The notes under the pieces were generated by a model. It had not been told where the DNA came from, searched no databases, and worked only from the letters and a program-made list of their open reading frames with translations. This document shows positions 1-7,976 of a stretch of DNA of 38,056 bases, in pieces. This stretch comes from Pelagibacteraceae bacterium AG-359-E06 (GTDB taxonomy: Bacteria > Pseudomonadota > Alphaproteobacteria > Pelagibacterales > Pelagibacteraceae). Location: contig QCET01000010.1 of assembly GCA_003280495.1 (NCBI GenBank), forward strand, positions 1 to 38,056, written 5' to 3'. Position 1 is the stretch's first letter. The number at the start of each line of letters is the position of its first letter. The translations under genes were made by a program, and so were the position numbers.

Positions 1-203
1 GGACCAGGAATTTTTTCTGCCAGTTTAAAGTTTGAGTGTTTTTCAACTTGACAAAAATAATTTGTTAAAAATAATTCTGGTAGACATATTACTTTTGCAC
101 CCTTTTGGTGTGCTTTACGTATTTTATTTATTGCATTGTTCAGGTTTTTCACTCGAGAGGAAACCATTCTCATTTGTATTATTGCAATTTTTATATTAGA
201 CAT
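1..203 (-). CDS. aguB: N-carbamoylputrescine amidase-like protein (5' part only)
   Basis: This carbon-nitrogen hydrolase (nitrilase superfamily) runs off the left edge, so only the first 67 residues are visible. They open with IKIAIIQM and carry VICLPELFLTNYFCQ at residues 38-52, where Glu43 is the expected first member of the Glu-Lys-Cys triad. The pairing of the PELF block with a following YFCQ is characteristic of AguB, which hydrolyses N-carbamoylputrescine to putrescine in the agmatine route. The ATG overlaps the end of the upstream DHS-like gene by 8 bases (ATGTCTAA), so the two are probably translationally coupled in one polyamine operon. The specific substrate is inferred; another nitrilase amidase of polyamine metabolism is possible. 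Confidence 0.75.
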   Translation of the reverse strand, partial: MSNIKIAIIQMRMVSSRVKNLNNAINKIRKAHQKGAKVICLPELFLTNYFCQVEKHSNFKLAEKIPG

Positions 204-1221
204 CAAAGATATTTTGAAAATTCTTTTTTTTTCGGTTTTTCCAATTTCCAGTGTGATATGCATCGCTCGCAATTAGAGGTAAGACGGATGTAGCTTCTGC
301 AAATACCATTTGCTCTTCTTTGACATCTACTTTACCCCAAGAACTTGCTTCTTTTAAAGTGGAAGAACTACACGCTCCGTCTCTTGAGTCAGCGACTGTT
401 ATTTGAATAGCATATTTATGCATTTCAACATTTTTTCCTAATAATTCGGCACAAATAACCGTATCCTGAATAAAATTTTTAGGTACTCCTCCACCGATCA
501 TAAATAGCCCTGAACTTTTTGATTTAAGCTTTATTTCAGTTAATTCTCTAAATTCTTTAATAGAGTCAATTGTTATATGGTTTTTGGGCCTTTCTTCTTG
601 GTGCATTACTAATCCAAACCCAGCTGAGCTGTCTGTGAATGCCGGGCAGAATATTGGAACATTTTCCTCGTATGCTGTTTGAATTAAAGACCCCTTTTTT
701 TTGGCATTATTTTTTAGATATTCTCCTAGATATTTTATAAATTTTCTAGATGTGTATGGACCTGGCTCTAGTTTGTTAGCAATTTCACATACTTTTTTAT
801 CACAAGCTTGAAGCTCTTCTTCGTCTATATATGTATCATATATTCTATCTATATAATTATTCCTTAATAGGTTATCGTCCTGAAACTGTGAACCTTGGTA
901 ATGCTTAAATCCAAGAGCTTCAAAAAAATCCATATCTATTATTGATGCTCCAGTAGCGACAATTGCGTCGACCATATTATTTTTTACTAATTCCGAATAA
1001 AGATTCATACACCCAGCAGCCGAAGTCGAACCCGCGATCGTTAAAAAAATAGTACAATCTTTATCTGATAACATGTTATTATAAATTTTTGCTGCATTTG
1101 CTATCTCTCGAGATGTAAACGACATTTTGGACATCGCTTTTATTATAGGTCTAGAATCAAATGAAGTTATATCAATATGTTCTACTGGTGAATTTAGAAA
1201 ACTGGATTTATTATTATCCAT
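196..1221 (-). CDS. Deoxyhypusine synthase-like protein (bacterial polyamine aminobutyltransferase)
   Basis: This 341-residue protein belongs to the deoxyhypusine synthase family, NAD-dependent enzymes that move an aminobutyl group onto an amine. Visible family marks are ATGASIIDMDFFEALG (residues 89-104), CPAFTDSSAGFG (192-203), GGGVPKN (243-249) and EASSWGK (291-297). Lys297 matches the catalytic lysine of eukaryotic DHS (Lys329 in human). Bacteria lack the eIF5A substrate, so a small polyamine is the likely acceptor. Bacterial relatives are annotated as homospermidine-type or 1,9-bis(guanidino)-5-azanonane synthases. It starts 5 bases after the ornithine decarboxylase stop and overlaps the aguB-like gene, which supports a polyamine role. 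Whether it uses putrescine, spermidine or agmatine cannot be read from the sequence. Confidence 0.85.
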   Translation of the reverse strand: MDNNKSSFLNSPVEHIDITSFDSRPIIKAMSKMSFTSREIANAAKIYNNMLSDKDCTIFLTIAGSTSAAGCMNLYSELVKNNMVDAIVATGASIIDMDFFEALGFKHYQGSQFQDDNLLRNNYIDRIYDTYIDEEELQACDKKVCEIANKLEPGPYTSRKFIKYLGEYLKNNAKKKGSLIQTAYEENVPIFCPAFTDSSAGFGLVMHQEERPKNHITIDSIKEFRELTEIKLKSKSSGLFMIGGGVPKNFIQDTVICAELLGKNVEMHKYAIQITVADSRDGACSSSTLKEASSWGKVDVKEEQMVFAEATSVLPLIASDAYHTGNWKNRKKKNFQNIFDV

Positions 1222-1226
1222 TAATG

Positions 1227-2411
1227 TTATGCGAATAATGTTTTAATATTATTATTCTCATCAGCATTATAAATTGACATTATTGGATTATCCTCAACTT
1301 CGTGTATATCTGACGAATAGAAACCGTTAAATTTTGTTCTCATACTAATACCATACGCACCTAGTTGACCAATCTCGATGTAGTCACCCTGTTTTATATT
1401 ACTAGGTAAATTAAATGGACCTTTCATGTAATCTAAGCCATCGCATGTAGGGCCAAAAAAACTATAAGGTATGATACGCTTTGTAAAATTTTTATCAGGT
1501 TGAATAGCTTTTGATGGAAAAATAAACTTAGGTTGCCCTGCATCAAATAAAGATCCATACGTTCCATCATTAATATATAGACTTTGTTTTTTTCTTAATT
1601 CAACCTTAACAATTGTTGAACCACTTTCCGCAACGAGGGCTCTTCCAGGCTCGCAAATAAGTTCCACTTTTTTATTTAAATTTAGTTTTCCAATTCCTTT
1701 ATTTATTTCTTTTATGTAATGTTTTAAAGGTTGAGGGTATAAATCAGGATATGTAGTTGGGAATCCTCCGCCAACATTTATTATATCTGGTGTAATTCCT
1801 GTTCTTTTAATCAGCAAACCTATATCTTTTATCGCCTTTAAATATGAAATTGGATTCATACACTGTGACCCTACATGAAAGCTTACTGCAAGTTTTTTAG
1901 CGTAACTTTGAGCTAGCTTAATCAAATGTGTAGCTTCATTAACAGTTGCACCAAATTTTTTTGATAAATCAATTTCAGCATGCTCATTAGATGTTTGCAA
2001 TCTTAAGAAAAGATTTAAATCTTTAGCATTATTAGTTGACTGTAATATTTTATCCAGCTCATCTTTGCTATCGAAAGCAAAGTCCCTAACATTATATTTA
2101 AAATATGCTTCGCCAATGCTTTTTGAATTTTTAATTGTATGCATGAAGTAAATTCTAGCGTTTATTGATAATTTTTTTATGAGTTTGATTTCTTCTAGAG
2201 AAGCAGCATCAAAATTATCTATACCGCAAGAAATAATAGTTTTTAGGACTTTTTCATTTGGGTTACATTTGACAGCGTAAAGTACTTTACCTGGAAAATT
2301 TGCGTTAAACCAATTCGTAGCTGATTTAATGCTATCTTTTCTATAACAATATACAGGATCTACTGGTCGTAGTTGCTTAACCAGCTCTTCAACGGATCTA
2401 AACTTAGCCAT
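1227..2411 (-). CDS. Ornithine (possibly lysine/ornithine) decarboxylase, alanine-racemase fold
   Basis: A 394-residue PLP-dependent group IV decarboxylase that would convert ornithine to putrescine. It has the PLP lysine in YAVKCNPN (Lys48), HVGSQ (179-183), NVGGGFP (212-218), EPGRALVAESG (254-264) and the active-site cysteine loop GPTCDGLD (320-327), which is typical of ODC and L/ODC rather than of biosynthetic arginine decarboxylase. The length is normal for compact bacterial ODC. It is the first gene of the minus-strand polyamine operon. GAGAGG lies about 10 bases before its ATG, and a good promoter is visible upstream. Ornithine versus lysine preference is not decided by these motifs. 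Confidence 0.9.
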   Translation of the reverse strand: MAKFRSVEELVKQLRPVDPVYCYRKDSIKSATNWFNANFPGKVLYAVKCNPNEKVLKTIISCGIDNFDAASLEEIKLIKKLSINARIYFMHTIKNSKSIGEAYFKYNVRDFAFDSKDELDKILQSTNNAKDLNLFLRLQTSNEHAEIDLSKKFGATVNEATHLIKLAQSYAKKLAVSFHVGSQCMNPISYLKAIKDIGLLIKRTGITPDIINVGGGFPTTYPDLYPQPLKHYIKEINKGIGKLNLNKKVELICEPGRALVAESGSTIVKVELRKKQSLYINDGTYGSLFDAGQPKFIFPSKAIQPDKNFTKRIIPYSFFGPTCDGLDYMKGPFNLPSNIKQGDYIEIGQLGAYGISMRTKFNGFYSSDIHEVEDNPIMSIYNADENNNIKTLFA

Positions 2412-2443
2412 CTCATATAACCTCTCAATAGTTAAAAATAATT

Positions 2444-2471
2444 ATTATAAAAATAATTAATAATTCCCCAA
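2444..2471 (-). promoter_or_regulatory. Putative sigma-70-type promoter of the polyamine operon
   Basis: On the minus strand a perfect TATAAT (-10, plus-strand 2444-2449) lies 16 bases downstream of TTGGGG (a weak -35, 2466-2471). Transcription would start near 2437, giving a leader of about 25 bases before the decarboxylase ATG at 2411. The surroundings are very AT-rich, so a chance -10 match is possible. Confidence 0.4.
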
Positions 2472-2498
2472 TAAAGGATTTCTAAATTATGTAAAGAA

Positions 2499-2524
2499 TA
2501 AAATATTTTGGAAAAAATATTTTA
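2499..2524. repeat. Perfect 11-bp inverted repeat between the polyamine operon and regA
   Basis: TAAAATATTTT (2499-2509) and its reverse complement AAAATATTTTA (2514-2524) are separated by GGAA. The element lies in the 175-base divergent region between the decarboxylase and the RegA-like regulator. No U-run follows on either strand, and both flanking genes read away from it, so it is more likely an operator or AT-rich curved DNA than a terminator. It consists only of A and T, which raises the chance of coincidence. Confidence 0.35.
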
Positions 2525-2551
2525 TGGAAGCTGTTTTTTGACTTTGTGTCA

Positions 2552-2577
2552 CTTGATTATGATCATTTCTTGATTAT
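2552..2577 (+). repeat. 9-bp direct repeat just upstream of the regA start
   Basis: CTTGATTAT occurs at 2552-2560 and again at 2569-2577, 17 bases apart start to start, with the palindrome ATGATCAT (2559-2566) between them. The second copy ends 9 bases before the regulator's ATG. The position suits an autoregulatory site, or overlapping -35/-10 elements (TTGATT at 2553, TATATA at 2575). No binding protein can be named. Confidence 0.3.
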
Positions 2578-2586
2578 ATATAAATA

Positions 2587-3150
2587 ATGAAAATAAGCTC
2601 AAAAAAGCTAAATATAGCTGAATTTCAGGACAAATCTTTGCTGATTGTGGATGATGATGACCCGTTCAGAAATAGGCTAGGTAGGGCTATGGAAAACAAA
2701 GGGTTCAAACCTTTTCTTGCTAAAAGCGTTGAAGAAGCAATTATAATGGTTAAAAAGGCCCCACCAGCGTTTGCCGCTATAGACTTGCGCCTTTTAGATG
2801 GAAATGGATTAGATGTAGTTCAAGAAATCCATAAATTAAAACCTGACAGTAGAATCGTTATGTTAACAGGATATGGTAATTTACCCACAGCCGTTGCCGC
2901 AGTTAAAGCTGGCGCAATTGATTATATTTCTAAGCCAGCTGATGCAGAAGATGTAGAGGCAGCATTGTTAGCTGAACCAAATAAGAAGGCCGCACCGCCT
3001 GAAAATCCTATGTCAGCAGATAGAGTAAAATGGGAGCATATTCAAAGAGTATTCGAATTATGTAATCGCAATGTTTCCGAAACTGCTAGAAGATTAAAAA
3101 TGCATAGAAGAACCCTTCAAAGAATTTTATCTAAAAGATCACCTAAATAA
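2587..3150 (+). CDS. regA: RegA/ActR/PrrA-family response regulator
   Basis: This 187-residue regulator has an N-terminal receiver domain and a C-terminal Fis-type helix-turn-helix. The acidic cluster is VDDDD (21-25), the phospho-acceptor is Asp66 in AAIDLRL, the switch Thr is Thr94 in LTGYG, and the conserved Lys-Pro is Lys116-Pro117. The HTH NVSETARRLKMHRRTLQRIL (162-181) is close to the near-invariant ActR/RegA signature. The family controls redox-responsive genes for respiration, carbon and nitrogen metabolism in alphaproteobacteria. The cognate RegB/PrrB kinase is not in this window, so the gene is an orphan locally. Its 3' end overlaps the convergent bioY by 12 bases. Confidence 0.92.
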   Translation: MKISSKKLNIAEFQDKSLLIVDDDDPFRNRLGRAMENKGFKPFLAKSVEEAIIMVKKAPPAFAAIDLRLLDGNGLDVVQEIHKLKPDSRIVMLTGYGNLPTAVAAVKAGAIDYISKPADAEDVEAALLAEPNKKAAPPENPMSADRVKWEHIQRVFELCNRNVSETARRLKMHRRTLQRILSKRSPK

Positions 3151-3690
3151 TCTAAAATTAAATTTCGATATTATTACTGAAAGTAAAATTAATTTGAAAA
3201 TTTCAGCATAGATAAATGGATATAACCCAAATTCCAAAACTGGTTTATCCCAACCTATAATATTACCTAACCATAAAAGTCCTAAAATATAGATTGGCAA
3301 AACTGATAGTAATAATTTAAATAAGTTAGAAAAGAAATTTCTGTTGTAATTTTGTGTACCAGCTAAAAAGGAACTTATAATAAAACCAAGTATATATCCT
3401 CCTGTGTGCCCCACAATATAACTTATCCCTATACCCTTTTCAGGTGTATCAGTAAAAACTGGAAAACCTAATACGCCCTCAAAAATATATAAAGCAACCG
3501 TTGCTAAAGCTAATTTAGGTCCTAAATAATATCCTAAAAATAAAACTATGAAAGTTTGCATAGTCATTGGTACTGGAATAAAAGGAACTTTAATTTTTGC
3601 AGATAATGTAAGTAATAAAGTTCCTACAAACACTATAAGTATTAAATTCAACTTTCGCGTATAAATATTTTTTAATAAAATTTTATCCAT
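3139..3690 (-). CDS. bioY: BioY-family biotin transporter (S component)
   Basis: A 183-residue integral membrane protein with about five or six hydrophobic segments. The BioY core is clear: KVPFIPVPMTMQTFIVLFLG (34-53), LYIFEGVLGFPVF and GHTGGYILGF. BioY binds biotin and can work alone or with an ECF energizing module (BioM ATPase, BioN). Its start overlaps the upstream ATPase gene by 8 bases, so the two are co-translated. That ATPase looks like an ABC-2/CcmA type rather than BioM. The gene suggests that the cell takes up biotin. Confidence 0.9.
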   Translation of the reverse strand: MDKILLKNIYTRKLNLILIVFVGTLLLTLSAKIKVPFIPVPMTMQTFIVLFLGYYLGPKLALATVALYIFEGVLGFPVFTDTPEKGIGISYIVGHTGGYILGFIISSFLAGTQNYNRNFFSNLFKLLLSVLPIYILGLLWLGNIIGWDKPVLEFGLYPFIYAEIFKLILLSVIISKFNFRLFR

Positions 3691-4417
3691 TTTTTGTTAA
3701 GTTTAAAAAAACTTCCTCTAAATCCGGATTATCTTTTATCAATTCTTTGGTATAATTTAAAGCAATTAGTTCACCTTGATTTATAATAGCAATTCTATCG
3801 CAAATATCTTGAGCTTCTTTTAAATAATGAGTTGTATAAATAATCGTAACTCCTTGATCATTAAGTTTTTTGATTGAGTCTAATAGTTTTCTTCTAAGTT
3901 CTACATCTACACCAGCTGTTGGTTCATCTAAAATTAAAATTGGTGGTTTGTGCACCATAGCTTTAGCTACTAGTAATCTTCTTTTCATTCCTCCAGATAA
4001 ACTTCTAGAATATGCATCAGCCTTGTCTTCTAAATTAACTAATTTTAAAATTTCACTAGTTATTCTTTTGTCTTTCTCGACTCCGTATAATCCAGCCTGT
4101 ATTTCAAGTAATTCTTTAGGAGAAAAGTATGCGTCCACGTTTATCTCCTGAGGAACAATACCTAAAGATGCTCTGACATGTCGTGGATTTGCATCTAAAT
4201 CAAATCCCCAAACATTTACAAGACCTGACGTTTTAACTACAACTCCTGCTAAAATATTTATAAAGGTTGACTTACCAGCACCATTTGGACCAAGTAAACC
4301 AAAGATCTCTCCCTGTTTAATTGATAATGTTATATTTTTAAGCGCATCTACATTACCTGTTTTTGTGAGATATGTTTTACACACATTCTTAACTTCTAAT
4401 GCAATTGAGTTATTCAT
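3683..4417 (-). CDS. ABC transporter ATP-binding protein (ABC-2/CcmA-like)
   Basis: A 244-residue nucleotide-binding protein with Walker A GPNGAGKST (about 42-50), signature LSGGMKRRL, Walker B ILILDEPTAGVD and the H-loop TTHYLKEA. The DEPTAGVD block and the LSGGMKRR signature resemble exporter-type ATPases (DrrA/NodI/CcmA, COG1131) that pair with an ABC-2 permease. No permease of that type lies nearby; the only partner in the operon is bioY, overlapped by 8 bases. It could energize an unlinked permease or, less likely, act with BioY. Its start is 39 bases from that of the divergent polA. Confidence 0.85.
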   Translation of the reverse strand: MNNSIALEVKNVCKTYLTKTGNVDALKNITLSIKQGEIFGLLGPNGAGKSTFINILAGVVVKTSGLVNVWGFDLDANPRHVRASLGIVPQEINVDAYFSPKELLEIQAGLYGVEKDKRITSEILKLVNLEDKADAYSRSLSGGMKRRLLVAKAMVHKPPILILDEPTAGVDVELRRKLLDSIKKLNDQGVTIIYTTHYLKEAQDICDRIAIINQGELIALNYTKELIKDNPDLEEVFLNLTKNG

Positions 4418-4456
4418 AAATTAATGTTTATGATATGTTTAATTAATATTAAATCT

Positions 4457-7231
4457 ATGTCGATACAAAATAAACATTTATATTTAATTGACGGTTCAGG
4501 TTATATTTTTAGAGCATATTATGCATTACCCCCACTAACTAGAAAAAGTGATGGATTACCTGTTGGCGCTGTGAGTGGCTTTTGCAATATGTTGCAAAAA
4601 TTTCTCGAGCAAGCTAGAAACGATACTACTGATCAAAAACCGAGCCATATCGCAGTAATTTTTGATAGTGCCAGAAAAAACTTTAGAAATGAGATATATA
4701 AAGAATATAAAGCTAACAGGGATGACGCTCCAGAAGATTTAATTCCACAATTCGATTATATCAGAAAAGCAGTTAATGCATTTAATTTGCCATCAATAGA
4801 GATGCAAGGGTTTGAAGCAGACGACATAATTGCTACTTTTAAAAATTCTGCAAAAAAACAAAATATTAAAGTTACTATAGTCTCATCAGATAAAGATTTG
4901 ATGCAACTTGTAGACGATCAAACAAAAATGTTTGATCCAATGAAAGAAAAACTCATAGGATCAAAAGAGGTTAAAGAAAAATTTGGTGTTACACCGGATA
5001 AGGTTATAGATGTCCAGTCATTAGCAGGGGATTCAGTTGATAATATACCTGGTGTACCTGGTATTGGAATCAAAACTGCAGCTGAGCTTATAAATAAATT
5101 TAAAGATTTAGATGGACTTTTGAAAAATATTGATAAAATTAAACAACCAAAAAGAAGGCAGACTTTAAATGATAATAAAGATAAGGCGATAATCAGTAAA
5201 AAATTAGTAACTTTAGACGAGAATGTCCCAATTAAATATAAAATTGAAGACTTAATCTTAAAGCCACAAAATACTAAAAAACTATCTGATTTTTTACAAG
5301 AAATGGAATTTTCTCGTTTGTATAAAAAAATATCATCTCCTTCAAATGATATTAATCAAACTTCAAATGATATTAAAAAAGCTGAGACAAAAACTCAAAA
5401 AGGTAAAAATAATTATAATGTTATTTTAAAAATTGATGATTTAAAAAAGTATTTAAAAGTTTGCGAAGATAGAGGTTTTTTTGTTATTGATGTAGAAACA
5501 AATTCCTTAAATGCAGAAACAGCAGAGCTTGTAGGGTTGTCCATCTCCTGTAAAGAATTTGAAGCAATTTATGTACCCTTAAATCATAAAAACAAAAATG
5601 ATAAGTTAATTAAGTCGCAGCTCATTAGAGATGATGTTATTAACATCTTAAAGCCTTACTTAGAGGATGAAGGAATAATTAAAATTGGTCAAAATTTTAA
5701 GTTTGATTATAAAATTTTTAATAAGTTTGGAGTTAACGTGAGATCAATAGAGGATACGATGCTTCAATCTTATTCTTTAGACGCTGGCAAAAATAGACAT
5801 AACATGGACTTGTTATCCGATTTACATTTAAGTCACAAAACTATAAAATTTAAAGATATTGTTGGTACGGGTAAATCAGAAATAACCTTTGATTATGTCC
5901 CCATTGATATCGCCTCAGAATATGCATGCGAAGATGCAGATATCACTTTGCGATTATATAATATTTTTAAAGAAAGACTGTTTAAAGAAAGAGTATTAAG
6001 TGTTTACGAAAATCTTGAAAAACCAATGATAAAAATTCTAGCAAGAATGGAACAAGCTGGGATTAAAATTGATACTGATATACTAAACGATTTATCAAAT
6101 AACTTTAAAAAAGATTTAAGTCAGATTGAAAAAAAAATATTCAAAATCTCAGGCGAGGAATTTAACATTGGTTCAACTAAACAATTAGGTGATATTCTAT
6201 ATCAAAAATTAAAAATTTCTGGCACAAAAAAAACAAAAAAAGGTAACTTTGCTACAAATGTTTCAGTTCTTGAGGATCTTGCAAATAAGGGACATGAATT
6301 TCCAAATTTAGTTTTGCAGTGGAGACAAAAGTCTAAATTAAAAAGCACTTACACTGACGCTTTACCAGAGTATGTTGATGATAGCTCTAAAAGAGTTCAT
6401 ACATCTTTTTTACTTGCGGCAACAAATACTGGAAGGTTGGCTTCTGCAGAACCAAATTTACAAAATATCCCAATTAAAACAAATGAGGGAAAATTAATTA
6501 GATCGGCTTTTGTATCAGAAAAAGGATATCAATTAATCTCTGCAGACTACAGTCAAATAGAAATGAGAGTGTTAGCTCATATGGCAGACGTCAAGGAATT
6601 AAAAACCGCATTTAAAAACAAAGAGGATATACATAACATCACTGCGGGTCAAATATTCTCTAAGAAACCAAATGAAATTAATGAAGACATGAGAAGAAAA
6701 GCAAAGGCAATTAATTTTGGAATTATTTATGGAATTTCAGCATATGGTCTTGCAAAACAGATCTCTGTCTCTAATTCAGAAGCAGATGAGTTTCTTAGAT
6801 CATATTTTAAAAAATTTCCTGAAATTAAATCATACATGAATGAAACTTTAAAATTTTGTAAGAAACACGGGTACATAAAAACTTTATTTGACCGAAAATG
6901 TCATTTTCAGGGTATTAATGATAAAAATCACACAATAAGATCTTTTCAAGAAAGAGCAGCTATCAATGCACCTATACAAGGCACAGCTGCTGATATTTTG
7001 CGGTTTGCGATGATTAAAATAGATAAAAAAATTAATAAAAAGATAATTAATGCTAAATTGTTAGTTCAAATTCATGATGAATTACTTTTTGAGGTTAAAT
7101 CGTCTAATACCTCAGAGGTCTCCAAATTAGTAGTTCAACAGATGGAACATGCAACAGAACCAGAAATTAAGTTTTCAGTACCTCTAATTGTCGACATAAA
7201 TAGTGGAAAAAACTGGAATGAAGCACATTAA
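4457..7231 (+). CDS. polA: DNA polymerase I
   Basis: About 924 residues from the chosen start (MSIQNKHLYLIDGSG); an in-frame upstream ATG at 4424 would add 11 residues not expected in the family. The 5'-nuclease domain fills roughly residues 1-290 (EADDIIAT, SSDKDLMQL, GDSVDNIPGVPGIGIKTA). The 3'-5' exonuclease is intact: DVETNS (Asp345, Glu347), GQNFKFD and YACEDAD, so proofreading is expected. The polymerase domain has motif A ADYSQIEMRVLAH, motif B RRKAKAINFGIIYGIS and motif C QIHDELLFEV. It serves Okazaki fragment processing and repair synthesis. It is separate from the chvI gene by 43 bases. Confidence 0.97.
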   Translation: MSIQNKHLYLIDGSGYIFRAYYALPPLTRKSDGLPVGAVSGFCNMLQKFLEQARNDTTDQKPSHIAVIFDSARKNFRNEIYKEYKANRDDAPEDLIPQFDYIRKAVNAFNLPSIEMQGFEADDIIATFKNSAKKQNIKVTIVSSDKDLMQLVDDQTKMFDPMKEKLIGSKEVKEKFGVTPDKVIDVQSLAGDSVDNIPGVPGIGIKTAAELINKFKDLDGLLKNIDKIKQPKRRQTLNDNKDKAIISKKLVTLDENVPIKYKIEDLILKPQNTKKLSDFLQEMEFSRLYKKISSPSNDINQTSNDIKKAETKTQKGKNNYNVILKIDDLKKYLKVCEDRGFFVIDVETNSLNAETAELVGLSISCKEFEAIYVPLNHKNKNDKLIKSQLIRDDVINILKPYLEDEGIIKIGQNFKFDYKIFNKFGVNVRSIEDTMLQSYSLDAGKNRHNMDLLSDLHLSHKTIKFKDIVGTGKSEITFDYVPIDIASEYACEDADITLRLYNIFKERLFKERVLSVYENLEKPMIKILARMEQAGIKIDTDILNDLSNNFKKDLSQIEKKIFKISGEEFNIGSTKQLGDILYQKLKISGTKKTKKGNFATNVSVLEDLANKGHEFPNLVLQWRQKSKLKSTYTDALPEYVDDSSKRVHTSFLLAATNTGRLASAEPNLQNIPIKTNEGKLIRSAFVSEKGYQLISADYSQIEMRVLAHMADVKELKTAFKNKEDIHNITAGQIFSKKPNEINEDMRRKAKAINFGIIYGISAYGLAKQISVSNSEADEFLRSYFKKFPEIKSYMNETLKFCKKHGYIKTLFDRKCHFQGINDKNHTIRSFQERAAINAPIQGTAADILRFAMIKIDKKINKKIINAKLLVQIHDELLFEVKSSNTSEVSKLVVQQMEHATEPEIKFSVPLIVDINSGKNWNEAH

Positions 7232-7274
7232 AATAGTCTTATTTTTGTCTATTTTTGATATTATCGCATGAATC

Positions 7275-7976
7275 ATGACAAAAGTAATTGCGGTTGTAGA
7301 CGATGACAGAAATATTTTAACAAGTGTTTCAATGGCATTGGAAAATGAAGGTTTTAAAGTACAAACTTATCTGGATGGTGAGAGTGCATTTATTGGAATT
7401 TCAAGAACACCGCCTGACTTAGCAATAATAGATATAAAGATGCCAAGAATGAATGGTGAAGAACTTTTAAAAAAACTAAGAAAGAAAACAGATATACCCG
7501 TTATTTTTTTAACCTCCAAAGATGATGAAGTTGACGAATTACTTGGATTAAAATTAGGTGCAGATGATTTTATAAAGAAATCTGGTGGGTTTTCCATAAA
7601 AGTACTCATCGAAAGAATTAAAGTTCAGTTTAGAAAAAAAGATCAAAAAATAGTGCAAAATAAAAATATAATTAAACAAGGAAAATTAATGTTAGATCCT
7701 GAACAACTTGAGTGCGAATGGGACAATAAAACTTTACCAGATAAACTCACTACGACAGAATTTCAAATTGTTTATGAGCTTGCTAAAAGACCAGGTATAA
7801 TTAAAGAACGTTCCCATTTAATGACAATAGCTTATAAGGAAAGTAGTGATATTGAGGATAGAACAATTGATAGTCACGTAAAAAGAATTAGAAAAAAATT
7901 TAAAAAAATTGACAAGGAATTTTCATCAATAGAAACCAGATATGGTAGTGGATATCGCTGGAATGCTAATACATGA
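7275..7976 (+). CDS. chvI: ChvI-like OmpR-family response regulator
   Basis: A 233-residue OmpR/PhoB-type regulator. The receiver has VDDDR (acidic pocket), Asp53 in IIDIKMP, Thr80 and Lys102 in GADDFIKKS; the proline that usually follows this lysine is replaced by serine. A winged-helix DNA-binding domain fills the C-terminal 100 residues (TTTEFQIVYELAKRPG, DRTIDSHVKRIRKKF, ETRYGSGYRW). It overlaps the kinase gene chvG by ATGA. In Rhizobiales the ChvG/ChvI (ExoS/ChvI) pair responds to envelope and acid stress. That role is transferred by homology and by the shared gene order with ahcY and tsaE. Confidence 0.88.
   Translation: MTKVIAVVDDDRNILTSVSMALENEGFKVQTYLDGESAFIGISRTPPDLAIIDIKMPRMNGEELLKKLRKKTDIPVIFLTSKDDEVDELLGLKLGADDFIKKSGGFSIKVLIERIKVQFRKKDQKIVQNKNIIKQGKLMLDPEQLECEWDNKTLPDKLTTTEFQIVYELAKRPGIIKERSHLMTIAYKESSDIEDRTIDSHVKRIRKKFKKIDKEFSSIETRYGSGYRWNANT

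Noticed and set aside
105-293. Plus-strand ORF of 62 codons across the left edge genes
   Set aside because: It is antisense to the aguB-like and DHS-like genes, which have clear protein motifs on the minus strand.
4424-4456. Longer start of DNA polymerase I at 4424
   Set aside because: The added 11 residues (MFMICLINIKS) are hydrophobic and unlike the family; the ATG at 4457 begins the conserved 5'-nuclease domain.
7232-7274. Weak AT-only hairpin (AAATAG/CTATTT) after polA as a terminator
   Set aside because: The stem is short, lacks GC pairs and has a 12-base loop; not distinguishable from chance.
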